The notes under the pieces were generated by a model. The model ran no database searches. It worked only from the letters and a program-made list of their open reading frames with translations, and was not told the origin of the DNA. Shown one piece after another: positions 18,329 to 26,665 of a DNA stretch of 64,000 bases (within the stretch, counting starts at the first letter, position 1; each line of letters starts with the position of its first letter). A program made the position numbers and the translations under genes. Location of the stretch: the NCBI RefSeq assembly GCF_001461695.1, contig NZ_AUTC01000045.1:147987-211986 (forward strand). Reading direction: 5' to 3'. This DNA is from Sinorhizobium fredii USDA 205. GTDB taxonomy: Bacteria > Pseudomonadota > Alphaproteobacteria > Rhizobiales > Rhizobiaceae.

Positions 18329-21300
18329 ATGAACTGCCATGAATGCGGTAGCGAGATAGAGAGTGGCTTCGCGTTTTGCCCGAAATGCGGTGCCAAGCAG
18401 CACAGTTCGTGCCCCGGTTGCGGCTATCTCTGTGCTCCGCATTTCGCCTTCTGCCCGCGCTGCGGCACCCGGCTCGGAGCGACTGCGGAAGCCCCACAGG
18501 CTCCGACGCGGCACCCGACGCCGCCTGTACCGCAGGCGCCTCCAGCTCCATCAGGCCAGGATATCGGCGCCGACCGGCGTACGGTCACAGTGCTGTTTGC
18601 CGATCTTTGTGGGTTCACCGGGCTCAGTGAGCAGATTGATCCGGAAATATTGCAGGCGCTGCAGAACGAGCTCTTCGAGGAATTGACGAGCGCCGTCGAG
18701 GCATTCGGCGGCTTCGTCGACAAGTTCATCGGCGACGCGCTGCTCGCCCTCTTCGGCGCCCCGGTGGCCCATGAGGACGATCCGGAGAGGGCTCTTCGGG
18801 CCGCATTGGAGATGCGCGATCGGACCGCGCGAGTGAGTGACCGCTGGCACAGGCGCATCGGCCTGCCGCTCAGCCTGCATATCGGTGTCAACACCGGCCC
18901 GGTGGTCACCGGCGGTTTCGGGGCGGGCGACACGAAATCCTATTCGGTCACCGGCGATACGGTGAACACGGCGCAGCGCCTGCAGGCGATGGCCGGCCCG
19001 GATGAAATCCTTGCAGGGCCGGTTACGCACAAGCTCACCCGGCATGCCTTCGCCTATGAAACGCTCGGCGCGGTTGCCTTGCGCGGCAAGACCGGCAGCC
19101 TTCAGGTGCATCGCGTCAACGGCCCGCTCGAGGCGCCACGCCCGGCGAGGGGTCTCGACGCGCTCGGTCTCAGCGCGCCGCTCATCGGACGCGATGCCGA
19201 GATTGCCCGCATGCGCGACTGCCTGGTGCTCGCCTGCGCCGGCACGGCGCAAGTCGTGCGCCTGACCGGGGAGGCCGGCATCGGCAAGTCGCGTCTGGTG
19301 AGCGAGCTCCTGGCAGCCATCGGCGAGGACCCGCGCTTTGCGCATGTGGTCGTCAGGCGCGCCGCCTGTTCTCCGCTCGGCGAACCGTCCTATGGGACGC
19401 TCGCCACCGTGCTGAGCAGCGCCTATGGCATACCGGCCGGCGGCACGGCGGAGGAAACGCAGGAGCGGCTGGCCTCCGGTCTCGCCGAAATCGGCTTTAC
19501 CGCCGAGGAACTCGGTGAACTGATGCCGCTTCTCTTCCATATTCTCGGGATGGGAGATCGCGAAGGCGCCCTTCAGCACGTCGCTCCCGACCAGATTCGG
19601 CGCCAGCTCCTCTCGGTCATTCGCACCTTGTTCGAGCGGCGGCTCGAACGGACGCCCTTGCTCATCATCCTTGAGGATTTGCATTGGGCGGACTCCGCCT
19701 CGCTGGAGGCGTTGCGCTTCGTGCTCGACCGGCTGGATCGCCGTCCTTTGATGCTGATCACCACGCAGCGGCCCGGTGCCGGCCCGGAGCGCCTGTCCCC
19801 GGAGCGCACGAGCGTCACCGCACTGCGTCTCGGGCCGCTCTCCCCCGCCGACGGACAGCGGCTCCTTGCGGGCTTATTCGGAGAGAAGTGCCTGCCTGGA
19901 AGCCTGCGCCAGCAAATCCTGGCGCGTGCCGGCGGCAACCCGCTGTTCATCGAGGAAATCATCCGCGGCCTCATCGAGCTCGAAACGCTTCGTCGCGACG
20001 GCTCGCAATGGCATGTGGCCGACGGCGAAGCGAGCGTCGATATTCCCGTCGGCATCGAGGCGATGCTGCTGGCGCGGATCGATCGCTTGCCTCAGGAGGC
20101 GCGCCGTCTCGTCCACGGTGCCGCCGTCATCGGCCCGCGCTTCGACGCCGAGTTGCTCGCCATCGTCTCTCCCCAATCGGGCGATGTCGCATCGGGTCTG
20201 GAGTTGCTTTGCGATGCCGAAATCATTGAAGAGAGTGCCAGGGGCGGGACGCCGGCATCGCAAAGCTACCGCTTCGTTCAGTCGCTACTGCACGAGGTGG
20301 TCTACAACAATCTGCTCGTCAAACGGCGGACAGAGATACATGCGGCCATCGCGAACGCTCTGGAGCGCCGCTATGGCGAAAACCCGGAGCGTTTCGAGGA
20401 TCTGGCTGTCCTCGGGCATCACTACAGTCAGTCGGCCGAACGGGCCAAGGGGGCTCGCTACCTGATGGCCGCCGGAGACCGGGCAAGCCAGCTCTACGCC
20501 AACGAGGATGCCATCCGGTTCTATCGGCAGGCGATGGCCGCCCTTGCCACGCTCGGCGAAGAGAGGCCGGAGTGGTTCATCGCTCGCGAGCGGATCGCCG
20601 ATCTCCTGGTGCCTTTCGGTGAGCGCGCCCAGGCGGAAGAGCACTACCGCGCGCTGCTCGACACCGGTCCTGTCGCGGCAGACGCCGTGGCTTCCGCGCG
20701 AATCCTCCGCAAACTCGGTCATCTTCTCTGGGAGGCCGGCAAGCGCGATCAGGCGCAGGCGAGCTTCACGGAAGCGACTGTGCTCCTCGAACGCGCCGAG
20801 GCTCCGGTCGATAGCGCGTCGCTGCTGCAGGAGCGGGGGCATTTGGCTTTCCGCATGGGCGACTATCTCGGCGCCTCGCGATGGGCGGACGAAGCCTTGG
20901 AGAAGGTCAAGGCGCTTGGTCCCGACGTGAGCGACGAGACCCGGCGGGAGGTGGCCCTTGTCACCGCCGAAGCGTTGAATACCAAGGGTGCGGCTCTGGC
21001 GCGACGCGGCCGGACGCGAGAGGCGATCGAGGCCGTGGAGACGAGCGTTGCGGTGGCCGAAGCGGCCGCCCTGATGCACGCGGCCTGCCGCGGCTATACG
21101 AATCTCGGCGTGCTCTACACGATCGTCGACCCGAAGCTTGCCATCGAAGTCTGCCGGCGCGGCCTCGATATGGCCCGCCGCATCGGCGATCTCGGCTTCC
21201 AGGCGCGGCTTCTCGCCAATCTTGCGGTCGCCCATTGCACCTTCACCGACCGTTGCGCGACCGAAGGCGTGCCGGCGGCGCAAAAGGCGATCGAGATCGA

Positions 21301-21595
21301 CCGGGCGCTCGACCAGCGCGACCATCTGCCGGTCTCGCTGCTCGTCCTCGGGCAGATCTTCCAGTGCCACGGCCGGCCGGCCGACGCCCGCAAGCTCTAC
21401 GGCGAAGCGCTCGATCTGGCCGGCGAAACCGGCGAGGCGCAGGTTCTGTTTCCGTGCTATGATGGCCTGGCGACACTTTGCCTCGATGAGGGCGAACTCG
21501 CCGAGGCCGAACGCCATTTCAGTTCGGCTCGAGACATCTGCGAAAGTCACGATCTCGACCCAGAGGCCTTGGTGATCCTGCCGTTCCTCGATTGA
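18329..21595 (+). CDS. Zinc-ribbon class III adenylate/guanylate cyclase with AAA ATPase and TPR-like repeats
   Basis: 1088 residues. The N-terminus has two zinc ribbons (CHECG...CPKCG and CPGCG...CPRCG, residues 3-46). A Pro/Ala linker leads to a class III cyclase domain (about 80-260) with metal-site Asp in LFADLCGFTGLS, Lys and Asp in GGFVDKFIGDALLALFG, and the transition-state Asn and Arg in VNTAQRL. Serine sits where the base-recognising Asp or Thr usually lies (SVTGDTVN). An AAA-type ATPase follows (about 285-560): Walker A LTGEAGIGKSRLV, Walker B LLIILEDLHWAD. The last 450 residues are helical TPR-like repeats. It is common in rhizobia and probably a signal-integrating cyclase or scaffold. 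The target is unknown. It is cytosolic, with no membrane segment. Confidence 0.92.
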   Translation: MNCHECGSEIESGFAFCPKCGAKQHSSCPGCGYLCAPHFAFCPRCGTRLGATAEAPQAPTRHPTPPVPQAPPAPSGQDIGADRRTVTVLFADLCGFTGLSEQIDPEILQALQNELFEELTSAVEAFGGFVDKFIGDALLALFGAPVAHEDDPERALRAALEMRDRTARVSDRWHRRIGLPLSLHIGVNTGPVVTGGFGAGDTKSYSVTGDTVNTAQRLQAMAGPDEILAGPVTHKLTRHAFAYETLGAVALRGKTGSLQVHRVNGPLEAPRPARGLDALGLSAPLIGRDAEIARMRDCLVLACAGTAQVVRLTGEAGIGKSRLVSELLAAIGEDPRFAHVVVRRAACSPLGEPSYGTLATVLSSAYGIPAGGTAEETQERLASGLAEIGFTAEELGELMPLLFHILGMGDREGALQHVAPDQIRRQLLSVIRTLFERRLERTPLLIILEDLHWADSASLEALRFVLDRLDRRPLMLITTQRPGAGPERLSPERTSVTALRLGPLSPADGQRLLAGLFGEKCLPGSLRQQILARAGGNPLFIEEIIRGLIELETLRRDGSQWHVADGEASVDIPVGIEAMLLARIDRLPQEARRLVHGAAVIGPRFDAELLAIVSPQSGDVASGLELLCDAEIIEESARGGTPASQSYRFVQSLLHEVVYNNLLVKRRTEIHAAIANALERRYGENPERFEDLAVLGHHYSQSAERAKGARYLMAAGDRASQLYANEDAIRFYRQAMAALATLGEERPEWFIARERIADLLVPFGERAQAEEHYRALLDTGPVAADAVASARILRKLGHLLWEAGKRDQAQASFTEATVLLERAEAPVDSASLLQERGHLAFRMGDYLGASRWADEALEKVKALGPDVSDETRREVALVTAEALNTKGAALARRGRTREAIEAVETSVAVAEAAALMHAACRGYTNLGVLYTIVDPKLAIEVCRRGLDMARRIGDLGFQARLLANLAVAHCTFTDRCATEGVPAAQKAIEIDRALDQRDHLPVSLLVLGQIFQCHGRPADARKLYGEALDLAGETGEAQVLFPCYDGLATLCLDEGELAEAERHFSSARDICESHDLDPEALVILPFLD

Positions 21596-21685
21596 ACGGC
21601 TTTCGTTCAGGCAAGGCGCGGGAGAGAAGAAGGGCGCTCACCTCAAGGGGCCGGGTGCTGCAGGCGTGCAGGAAGGAGAACAGCC

Positions 21686-22366
21686 ATGGCGGAATATTCC
21701 AGTTCCGGGCCGTTGCAGCCGGGCGATCGGGCGCCGAACGTCGTGCTCGACGCGATCACCCAGGAGGGCAAGATCGCCATCGACGATTTCCGGGGGCGCA
21801 AACCTGTGCTGGTGGGGCTGTTCAGGGGCCTGCAATGTCCGTTCTGCCGCCGGCAGATCGCCACGTTGGCACAGCTCAAGGCGGCTCTCAGTGAAAAGGG
21901 TGTGGAGACCCTGACGGTCGTGAACACGCCGATCGAGCGGGCGCGCCTCTATTTCCGCTACCATCCCTTGCCGAATCTGCTCGCCGCGTCGGATCCCGAA
22001 CGGATTTCACATCGCGCCTTCGGTCTGCCGAATCTCGAATTCACCGAAGACGAGGACGATTGGCCGCGCAAGCTGGGCATGCAGACCGTGATGTCGATGC
22101 GCCTTGACATGCCGGGCGTACTGCCGGAGCCGATGGATCCGGTTGCTGCGTCGAATTATCTCCAGAAAGCCGATGGCTACGAGATGACCGATGACGACAG
22201 GCGGATGGAGGCCGCCGCCATGGCGCAACTCGTCGGGGAGTTCCTGCTCGACCGCGACGGCGTCGTGCGATGGTCGTTCACCGAAGCTTCGCCGGACGGC
22301 CGCAACATGTTCCGTGCTCCTTCTCCGGACGAGGTGATGTCGGCAGCTTCGCAGGTCGTCCACTGA
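21686..22366 (+). CDS. Redoxin (AhpC/TSA-like thioredoxin-fold) protein
   Basis: 226 residues with an AGGAAGGAGAA ribosome-binding region upstream. A thioredoxin/peroxiredoxin fold begins at LQPGDRAPNVVLDAITQEGKIAIDDFRGRKPVLVGLFRG. The active site is LQCPFCRRQIATL, a Cys-Pro-Phe-Cys pair of the disulfide-reductase type rather than the single peroxidatic cysteine of classical AhpC. C-terminal features include VGEFLLDRDGVVRWSF. It is likely a cytosolic thiol-dependent reductase or peroxidase; the electron donor is unknown. It follows the cyclase gene by 90 bp and could be cotranscribed. Confidence 0.88.
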   Translation: MAEYSSSGPLQPGDRAPNVVLDAITQEGKIAIDDFRGRKPVLVGLFRGLQCPFCRRQIATLAQLKAALSEKGVETLTVVNTPIERARLYFRYHPLPNLLAASDPERISHRAFGLPNLEFTEDEDDWPRKLGMQTVMSMRLDMPGVLPEPMDPVAASNYLQKADGYEMTDDDRRMEAAAMAQLVGEFLLDRDGVVRWSFTEASPDGRNMFRAPSPDEVMSAASQVVH

Positions 22367-22446
22367 AAGCCCAAGGGTCAGGCACCTTCCTGCGGCGTGT
22401 GCGCGGACGGCGCGAAACCCGCACTTCGAGACCGATGCGAACAAAC

Positions 22447-22522
22447 AAAAAAGGCCGGGGTAAACCCGACCTTCTCATCACCTCCGCCGTTGCCAGTCCA
22501 TCCGTGGTCAATGGCGAGGTGG
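22447..22522 (-). ncRNA. Candidate structured small RNA, copy A
   Basis: Read on the minus strand, this 76-nt stretch folds into an outer stem CACCUC/GAGGUG, an inner stem closing on the loop CGGAUGGAC, and then an intrinsic terminator (GGUCGGG...CCCGGCC followed by UUUUUU). Copy B at 23608-23689 has the same architecture with compensatory base changes in the outer stem (CGCCUC/GAGGCG). No protein frame explains the conservation. No convincing promoter was found for this copy. It could equally be the 3' end of a longer transcript. Confidence 0.55.
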
Positions 22523-22718
22523 GTCCTTCCTAACCGCCGATCATGACAGCCGGATGACGCGCAATCGAAAAAATCCCATTCGATTGATCGGTGAATAGGC
22601 GGGCCGATCCGAGGGCCTCGAAACGGTTGACCTCGAAACTGTTGATGGGGGAAGCGAATGAAGGGTGGCGATACGTCGCGTTAGAGGTTTCTAAAGAATT
22701 CATCGACAAGATGCCGAC

Positions 22719-22886
22719 ATGCGCGGCTTGCTACTCTTCATTGTTTTGTTGGCTGGCATCTGGGCGATCGACCGGATCGCCTGCGAGGGCCACTACAGCC
22801 GCGCGGCCTGGCGCGACGCGCAGGAGCAAGCCAAGTCCCTTCGCTACCGGGTGAAATATTGGGTTGACGATATCGTCAGGCTTTAG
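22719..22886 (+). CDS. Small single-pass membrane protein
   Basis: 55 residues: one N-terminal hydrophobic helix (MRGLLLFIVLLAGIWAIDRIA) followed by a polar, tryptophan- and arginine-rich tail (EGHYSRAAWRDAQEQ, then RYRVKYWVDDIVRL). The pattern AIDxxAxxGxYSxAAW is of a type often seen in short rhizobial membrane proteins of unknown function. No strong ribosome-binding site is visible. It lies in the gene-poor boundary region. Support rests on the clean helix-plus-tail composition. Confidence 0.55.
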   Translation: MRGLLLFIVLLAGIWAIDRIACEGHYSRAAWRDAQEQAKSLRYRVKYWVDDIVRL

Positions 22887-23091
22887 GGCCCGATCTACAG
22901 CGCCGCGCGTCCAATCGGACTCGGTAAGGTCGCCGTAGCACTTTGAAATGCTGCAGGCGTCCTACGGCCACGAAGACGAAACAGCCCCTCATGTAAGCGG
23001 CCTTGAGGTAGACGCCCTCGATCGTGGCGGGACGATAGGCGCATAGCGCCTCACCTGTCCTCTCCATCTCGGCGACGACGTCATCCGGCAC
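22876..23091 (-). CDS. Hypothetical protein (weak)
   Basis: 71 codons from a GTG start: MPDDVVAEMERTGEALCAYRP, then TIEGVYLKAAYMRGCFVFVAVGRL. The open frame continues upstream without an ATG to about 23180, so the true start is unclear and it may be a decayed or partial gene. It lies downstream of the 65-residue small protein on the same strand. No family is recognised. Confidence 0.3.
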   Translation of the reverse strand: MPDDVVAEMERTGEALCAYRPATIEGVYLKAAYMRGCFVFVAVGRLQHFKVLRRPYRVRLDARRCRSGPKA

Positions 23092-23164
23092 GCGCCTCGC
23101 CAGGGAGGCAGAGCAGCAGGAGAGAATGGCCGCCTGATCTGCGCATCTGTCGGCCGCTGCGAGG

Positions 23165-23362
23165 CTACTGCTTGGGCATGACGCCCTTGCTTACCAGCCA
23201 CGCCTCGAAAGTGCCCGGACACCCATTGTCAATCCATTCCGCGCGGTACGAGAAGCCAGGGGCTGCACCCCTAATGGCGATGCTTCCATCAGCGAGGCGT
23301 TCGGTTACACCCGGCCCGTGGGTCTTTCGGCGATACTTCTTCTTCACTTTCATGAGTCTCAT
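23165..23362 (-). CDS. Small basic hypothetical protein
   Basis: 65 residues beginning MRLMKVKKKYRRKTHGPGVTE, with a very good ribosome-binding site (GGGGAGG six bases before the ATG). The rest is AIRGAAPGFSYRAEWIDNGCPGTFEAWLVSKGVMPKQ. The basic start and compact size resemble phage- or island-borne small proteins, but no family is recognised. It sits close to the tRNA-fragment boundary, and the weak 71-codon frame follows it. Confidence 0.55.
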   Translation of the reverse strand: MRLMKVKKKYRRKTHGPGVTERLADGSIAIRGAAPGFSYRAEWIDNGCPGTFEAWLVSKGVMPKQ

Positions 23363-23607
23363 TGCCTGCCTCCCCGCGGTACAACCAGGAGTCCGAGGGT
23401 TGCATAGGGCACGCGCTAGTCAAGGATTACAAGCAAAATCAATGGGATAACAATAGGTTGGGCTAAGACCTCTGGCCCATTTCCTGTTGGACTAAGGTCC
23501 TAGGAGAGCTTCGATACGTTCGCTCGGCCGTAGCCCGACGTGCGGTTTATGGCGGGTGAAGCGCTAAACATCCGGAGGGCGGCCGCCCGATCGGGTTACG
23601 ACGCAAC

Positions 23608-23689
23608 AAAAAAGGCCGGGTAACCCGACCTTCCGTGGTCGCCTCCCGCCGCTGCCAGTACATCCGTGGCAGCGACGTGAGGCGTATGT
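23608..23689 (-). ncRNA. Candidate structured small RNA, copy B
   Basis: The minus-strand RNA folds as CGCCUC/GAGGCG (outer stem), an ACGU/GCGG internal loop, then a perfect 8-bp stem CGCUGCCA/UGGCAGCG closing on the 9-nt loop CGGAUGUAC. It ends in a terminator GGUCGGGU...ACCCGGCC with six U residues. A sigma70-like promoter lies directly upstream, placing the 5' end at the base of the first stem. Copy A, 1.1 kb to the left, keeps the loop and both stems with covarying bases. Confidence 0.65.
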
Positions 23690-23695
23690 GCCTCT

Positions 23696-23724
23696 AATGT
23701 AGGCGCTGTTTGAAATTTAATCAA
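23696..23724 (-). promoter_or_regulatory. Promoter of small RNA copy B
   Basis: On the minus strand a TTGATT -35 box (23719-23724), a 17-bp spacer and a TACATT -10 box (23696-23701) lie seven bases upstream of the first RNA stem. Confidence 0.5.
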
Positions 23725-23836
23725 ATCGGAAATCAAAGGGTCTCTTTGCCAAGGGCGAGGTTCAGTGAACCTAAAGAGCACTACGTAAAAAGGCCTCTCG
23801 ATTTCTCGAAAAGGCCCTTTAAATCGGAAACTTGGA

Positions 23837-23881
23837 TGGTGGGCGTGACAAGGATCGAACTTGTGACCCCTACGATGTCAA
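23837..23881 (-). tRNA. 3' fragment of tRNA-Val(GAC), probable attachment-site remnant
   Basis: The minus strand reads from an anticodon loop TTGACAT (anticodon GAC) through CGTAG, a full T-arm (ACAAG TTCGATC CTTGT) and CACGCCC to A-CCA. The matching 5' acceptor strand GGGCGTG, the D-arm and a full anticodon stem are absent from the next bases, so this is not a functional tRNA. A displaced 3' end is what integration into a tRNA-Val gene leaves at the far end of an element. The orientation puts the element to the right of this point. Confidence 0.82.
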
Positions 23882-24460
23882 CAAAGCGGCTAACCCAGTA
23901 AAGCTCGGTTTCCCTTCAGGTGACATAGACAAGAAATCGACCTTCTTCATAGAGGTTTTCGCAAAGCTTGGGCAATTCTTGGGCAGCTTCAGCGGCGCGT
24001 GGAAAGCCGAATCTCGGAAGGAACCTGCATCTGGTGCCTACGGGTAGTGGTGAAATCTGACGCTTGGTACGCCACACAAACTCTCGCTTTGGGTGGCAAG
24101 CGGAAGTTCGGCACGCGCTCGGCACGGGTCCGGTTTGTGGACTTTCCGGACGCTTGGGGACACCACGTCTAACGTCGTGAGTGGGCCGAAGAACGCTTCG
24201 CGGGAAGGCGCCCGCGGTTGAGGTAGAGTTCAACATTTGTTGCTGCGCCAGTGGCTGAAGGTCGGGCGGCAGCATCGAAGGGCATCAAGAGCACGAGACC
24301 AAGGCGTGCGGAAGCTGCGCCGCCACCGGATTTCCTGCGGTTTCCGCCGCACAGGACGAACGATTGTAGCGGGCCCATGGCAAGGGCCGCATCTCACAGC
24401 GCAGGAGCGGAACTACACTTCATGCAGTCGGCGACCTGACGAGCGCGAGAGGTCTTCAAA
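23882..24460. other. Gene-poor left edge of the putative island
   Basis: About 580 bp between the tRNA fragment and the first oxidase gene. Open frames here lack credible starts or family features. No integrase, transposase or insertion-sequence end is visible. Confidence 0.5.
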
Positions 24461-25738
24461 ATGAAGTTTGCTTCCTATTGGCATGAAACGTCAAAAGCCT
24501 TTGCTAGGGCGAACCGCGACCCCCTTTCAGGCGATTTCGAAGTCGCCGTTGTTGGGGCGGGCTTCACTGGTCTCAATGCCGCCCGCAAACTGGCCAAGTC
24601 TGGCGTAAAGGTCGCCCTCGTCGAGGCTGAGCATGTCGGGTATGGTGCATCGGGGCGCAATGGCGGGCACCTCAACAGTGGTCACTTCGCCAGTTTTAGC
24701 GCGGCCAAGGCCCACTTTGGGGAAACTAAGGCGCGTCGGTTCTGGCGCTCTTACGATGATTCAATCGACATGATCGAAGCCATCATCGCAGAAGAGGGCA
24801 TCGACTGCAGCTTCCGCAGAGGCGGCAAGCTCAAGCTTGCATCCAAGCCATCGCATGTGAAAAAGCTGCAGGCCATGTGCGAGGAGCTTCGCTGCGAGGT
24901 GGACTCTTCGGTAGAGTGGCTCTCACGTGACGACGTCCGCAAGGAGCTGGGTTCGGAAGCCTTTCACGGGGCGGTGCTCTCACCAAAGTCGGCTATGATG
25001 CATATGGGCCAATACGCCAATGGCATGGCAGACGCCGCCGCGCGCCATGGCGCAACAATTTGGGAGCACAATCCGGTCCAGTCCTGCATCCGGACGGCAG
25101 ATGGCTGGCGGATCACTTCGCCGACCGGCTCGCTCGCTGCTCGCCAGGTCATTCTCGCGACGGACGCCTATACAACTGAGAACTTTGACTACTATCGGCG
25201 ACGCATGATGCCAATTGCGTCTTTCATTGTCGTGACGCGCCCCCTTACCCCCGAAGAGGTCGCCGCAACCCTACCGGGCAATCGGAACTACACCAACTCG
25301 CTCAACATCGCCAATTACTTCCGGCTTACCCCGGACAACCGGCTATTGTTCGGCGGGCGCGCTAAGTTCTCGGCCACGTCGAACCAGAAGACAGACGTGA
25401 GTTCCGGAGAGCTTTTGCGCAAGCAGATGATCGATGTGTTCCCGCAACTGGCCGATGTCGAAATTGACTATTGCTGGGGCGGGCTCGTCGGCTGCACGCA
25501 GGATCGCTATCCCCGGGCCGGCACCGCCGACGGCCTGATCTACGGCATGGGCTATTCGGGCCATGGCGCGCAGCTCTCGACGCTGATCGGAAGTGTTCTG
25601 GCGGACATTGCCATGGGCCGCACGGATACCAATCCGATCGATGGCATGGGGTGGAATGCAGTCCCGCTGCATACCGGCAAGCCGTGGTTCCTTCCGATGG
25701 TGGGCACCTACTATCGGCTGAAGGACATGCTTCCCTGA
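24461..25738 (+). CDS. DAO-family FAD-dependent oxidoreductase (PuuB-like)
   Basis: 425 residues, with GAGAGG ten bases before the ATG. The Rossmann FAD motif is VAVVGAGFTGLNAARKLAKSG with acidic end ALVEAEHVGYGASGRNGGHLNSGH, characteristic of gamma-glutamylputrescine oxidase/PuuB-type amine oxidases. The C-terminal FAD contact is GLIYGMGYSGHGAQLSTLIGSVLA. It likely oxidises a primary or secondary amine to an aldehyde or imine plus H2O2 or a reduced acceptor. Its neighbours are a convergent GntR regulator and a class III PLP enzyme with a kinase. It is the first gene to the right of the tRNA fragment. Confidence 0.9.
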   Translation: MKFASYWHETSKAFARANRDPLSGDFEVAVVGAGFTGLNAARKLAKSGVKVALVEAEHVGYGASGRNGGHLNSGHFASFSAAKAHFGETKARRFWRSYDDSIDMIEAIIAEEGIDCSFRRGGKLKLASKPSHVKKLQAMCEELRCEVDSSVEWLSRDDVRKELGSEAFHGAVLSPKSAMMHMGQYANGMADAAARHGATIWEHNPVQSCIRTADGWRITSPTGSLAARQVILATDAYTTENFDYYRRRMMPIASFIVVTRPLTPEEVAATLPGNRNYTNSLNIANYFRLTPDNRLLFGGRAKFSATSNQKTDVSSGELLRKQMIDVFPQLADVEIDYCWGGLVGCTQDRYPRAGTADGLIYGMGYSGHGAQLSTLIGSVLADIAMGRTDTNPIDGMGWNAVPLHTGKPWFLPMVGTYYRLKDMLP

Positions 25739-25877
25739 TCGCGTCGAGCGCCAATGCGGCCGACCGACACCGACGATCTCGGCGCGTGCTTTTCGGGCCG
25801 GCGCTGGGCAAGGCCCGACGAAAGCGCCGCCTGGCAGGTTATCCTTCCGAGCTGTCAAATTCCGCAGGGAGCGCTGG

Positions 25878-26594
25878 TCAGCGTTGATCGAGCAATTTGA
25901 TCTGGAGATCTTGCCAGTGCTCCTTGAACGCTTCCCGCGCCGTATCGTAGTGGCGGCTTCTCAAGCTGTTGATGAGCCGCTCGTGTTCTTCCGCCATTTC
26001 TTCGGCAGTGGCGTAGAAATCCTGCCGCTGTGCGAGGAGAAGCTCGATCTCGCCCTCGAGGCCTGAATAGGTTCGCTTCAGCCGAGCGCTGCCGCTAGCG
26101 GCGATGATCGCGCGGTGGAAGTCACGGTCCGCAGCAACCAGCAGGGATCTGTCGGAGGATAGGGTCGACGTGTGCATAACCTCGACCGCCTCCAGCGCCT
26201 GAGATGGGATGACCCCGGTCAGCACGATCAGACGAATGGCCTCGCCCTCGATGGCGCCGCGCACGCGTGTGATATCGACAATATCGTCGGGCCCGAATTC
26301 GGGCACCACAAAGCCTCGGTTCGGTATCTGACGCAGCAGGCCCTGCGTGACGAGCACCTGGGCTGCTGTACGGAATGTGTGCCGCGAGGTCGAATGCTCC
26401 TCGCACATCTTCACGTCGCGGAGGAACTCGCCCGGTCGGAAATCTCCCGACAAGATGCGCCGTCGCAAGGCGTGGGTCAGAATTTCCACCGCGCTAGCGG
26501 GCAAAGGCTCGACATTCATCTCAAGATCTTCGGCTTGATTCTTGGCGTGCAGCGGCGGCATGGCTTTGGCTTTGCTCGTTGATTTTGTTTGCAT
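25878..26594 (-). CDS. GntR-family (FCD domain) transcriptional regulator
   Basis: 238 residues from MQTKSTSKAK; a start at MNVEPLPASAVEIL about 25 codons on is also possible. The winged helix is VEILTHALRRRILSGDFRPGEFLRDVKMCEEHSTSRHTFRTAAQVLVTQGLLRQIPNRGFVV. The FCD effector domain has DITRVRGAIEGEAIRLI, DRDFHRAIIAASGS and EEHERLINSLRSRHYDTAREAFKEHW, with the Asp/His metal-site pattern. It is probably the local regulator of the PLP-enzyme/kinase pair transcribed on the same strand just upstream, and perhaps of the oxidase opposite. The ligand is unknown. Confidence 0.88.
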   Translation of the reverse strand: MQTKSTSKAKAMPPLHAKNQAEDLEMNVEPLPASAVEILTHALRRRILSGDFRPGEFLRDVKMCEEHSTSRHTFRTAAQVLVTQGLLRQIPNRGFVVPEFGPDDIVDITRVRGAIEGEAIRLIVLTGVIPSQALEAVEVMHTSTLSSDRSLLVAADRDFHRAIIAASGSARLKRTYSGLEGEIELLLAQRQDFYATAEEMAEEHERLINSLRSRHYDTAREAFKEHWQDLQIKLLDQR

Positions 26595-26665
26595 ACCTAC
26601 GCCACATGCGGCGGCGTAGGGCAAGGGACATGATATTGTGCCTCCCGGCTGCATGGTGGCGGGTC

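Noticed and set aside
23837..23940. A complete tRNA-Val gene.
   Set aside because: The 5' acceptor strand GGGCGTG is missing and the upstream bases do not form a D-arm, so only the 3' part is present.
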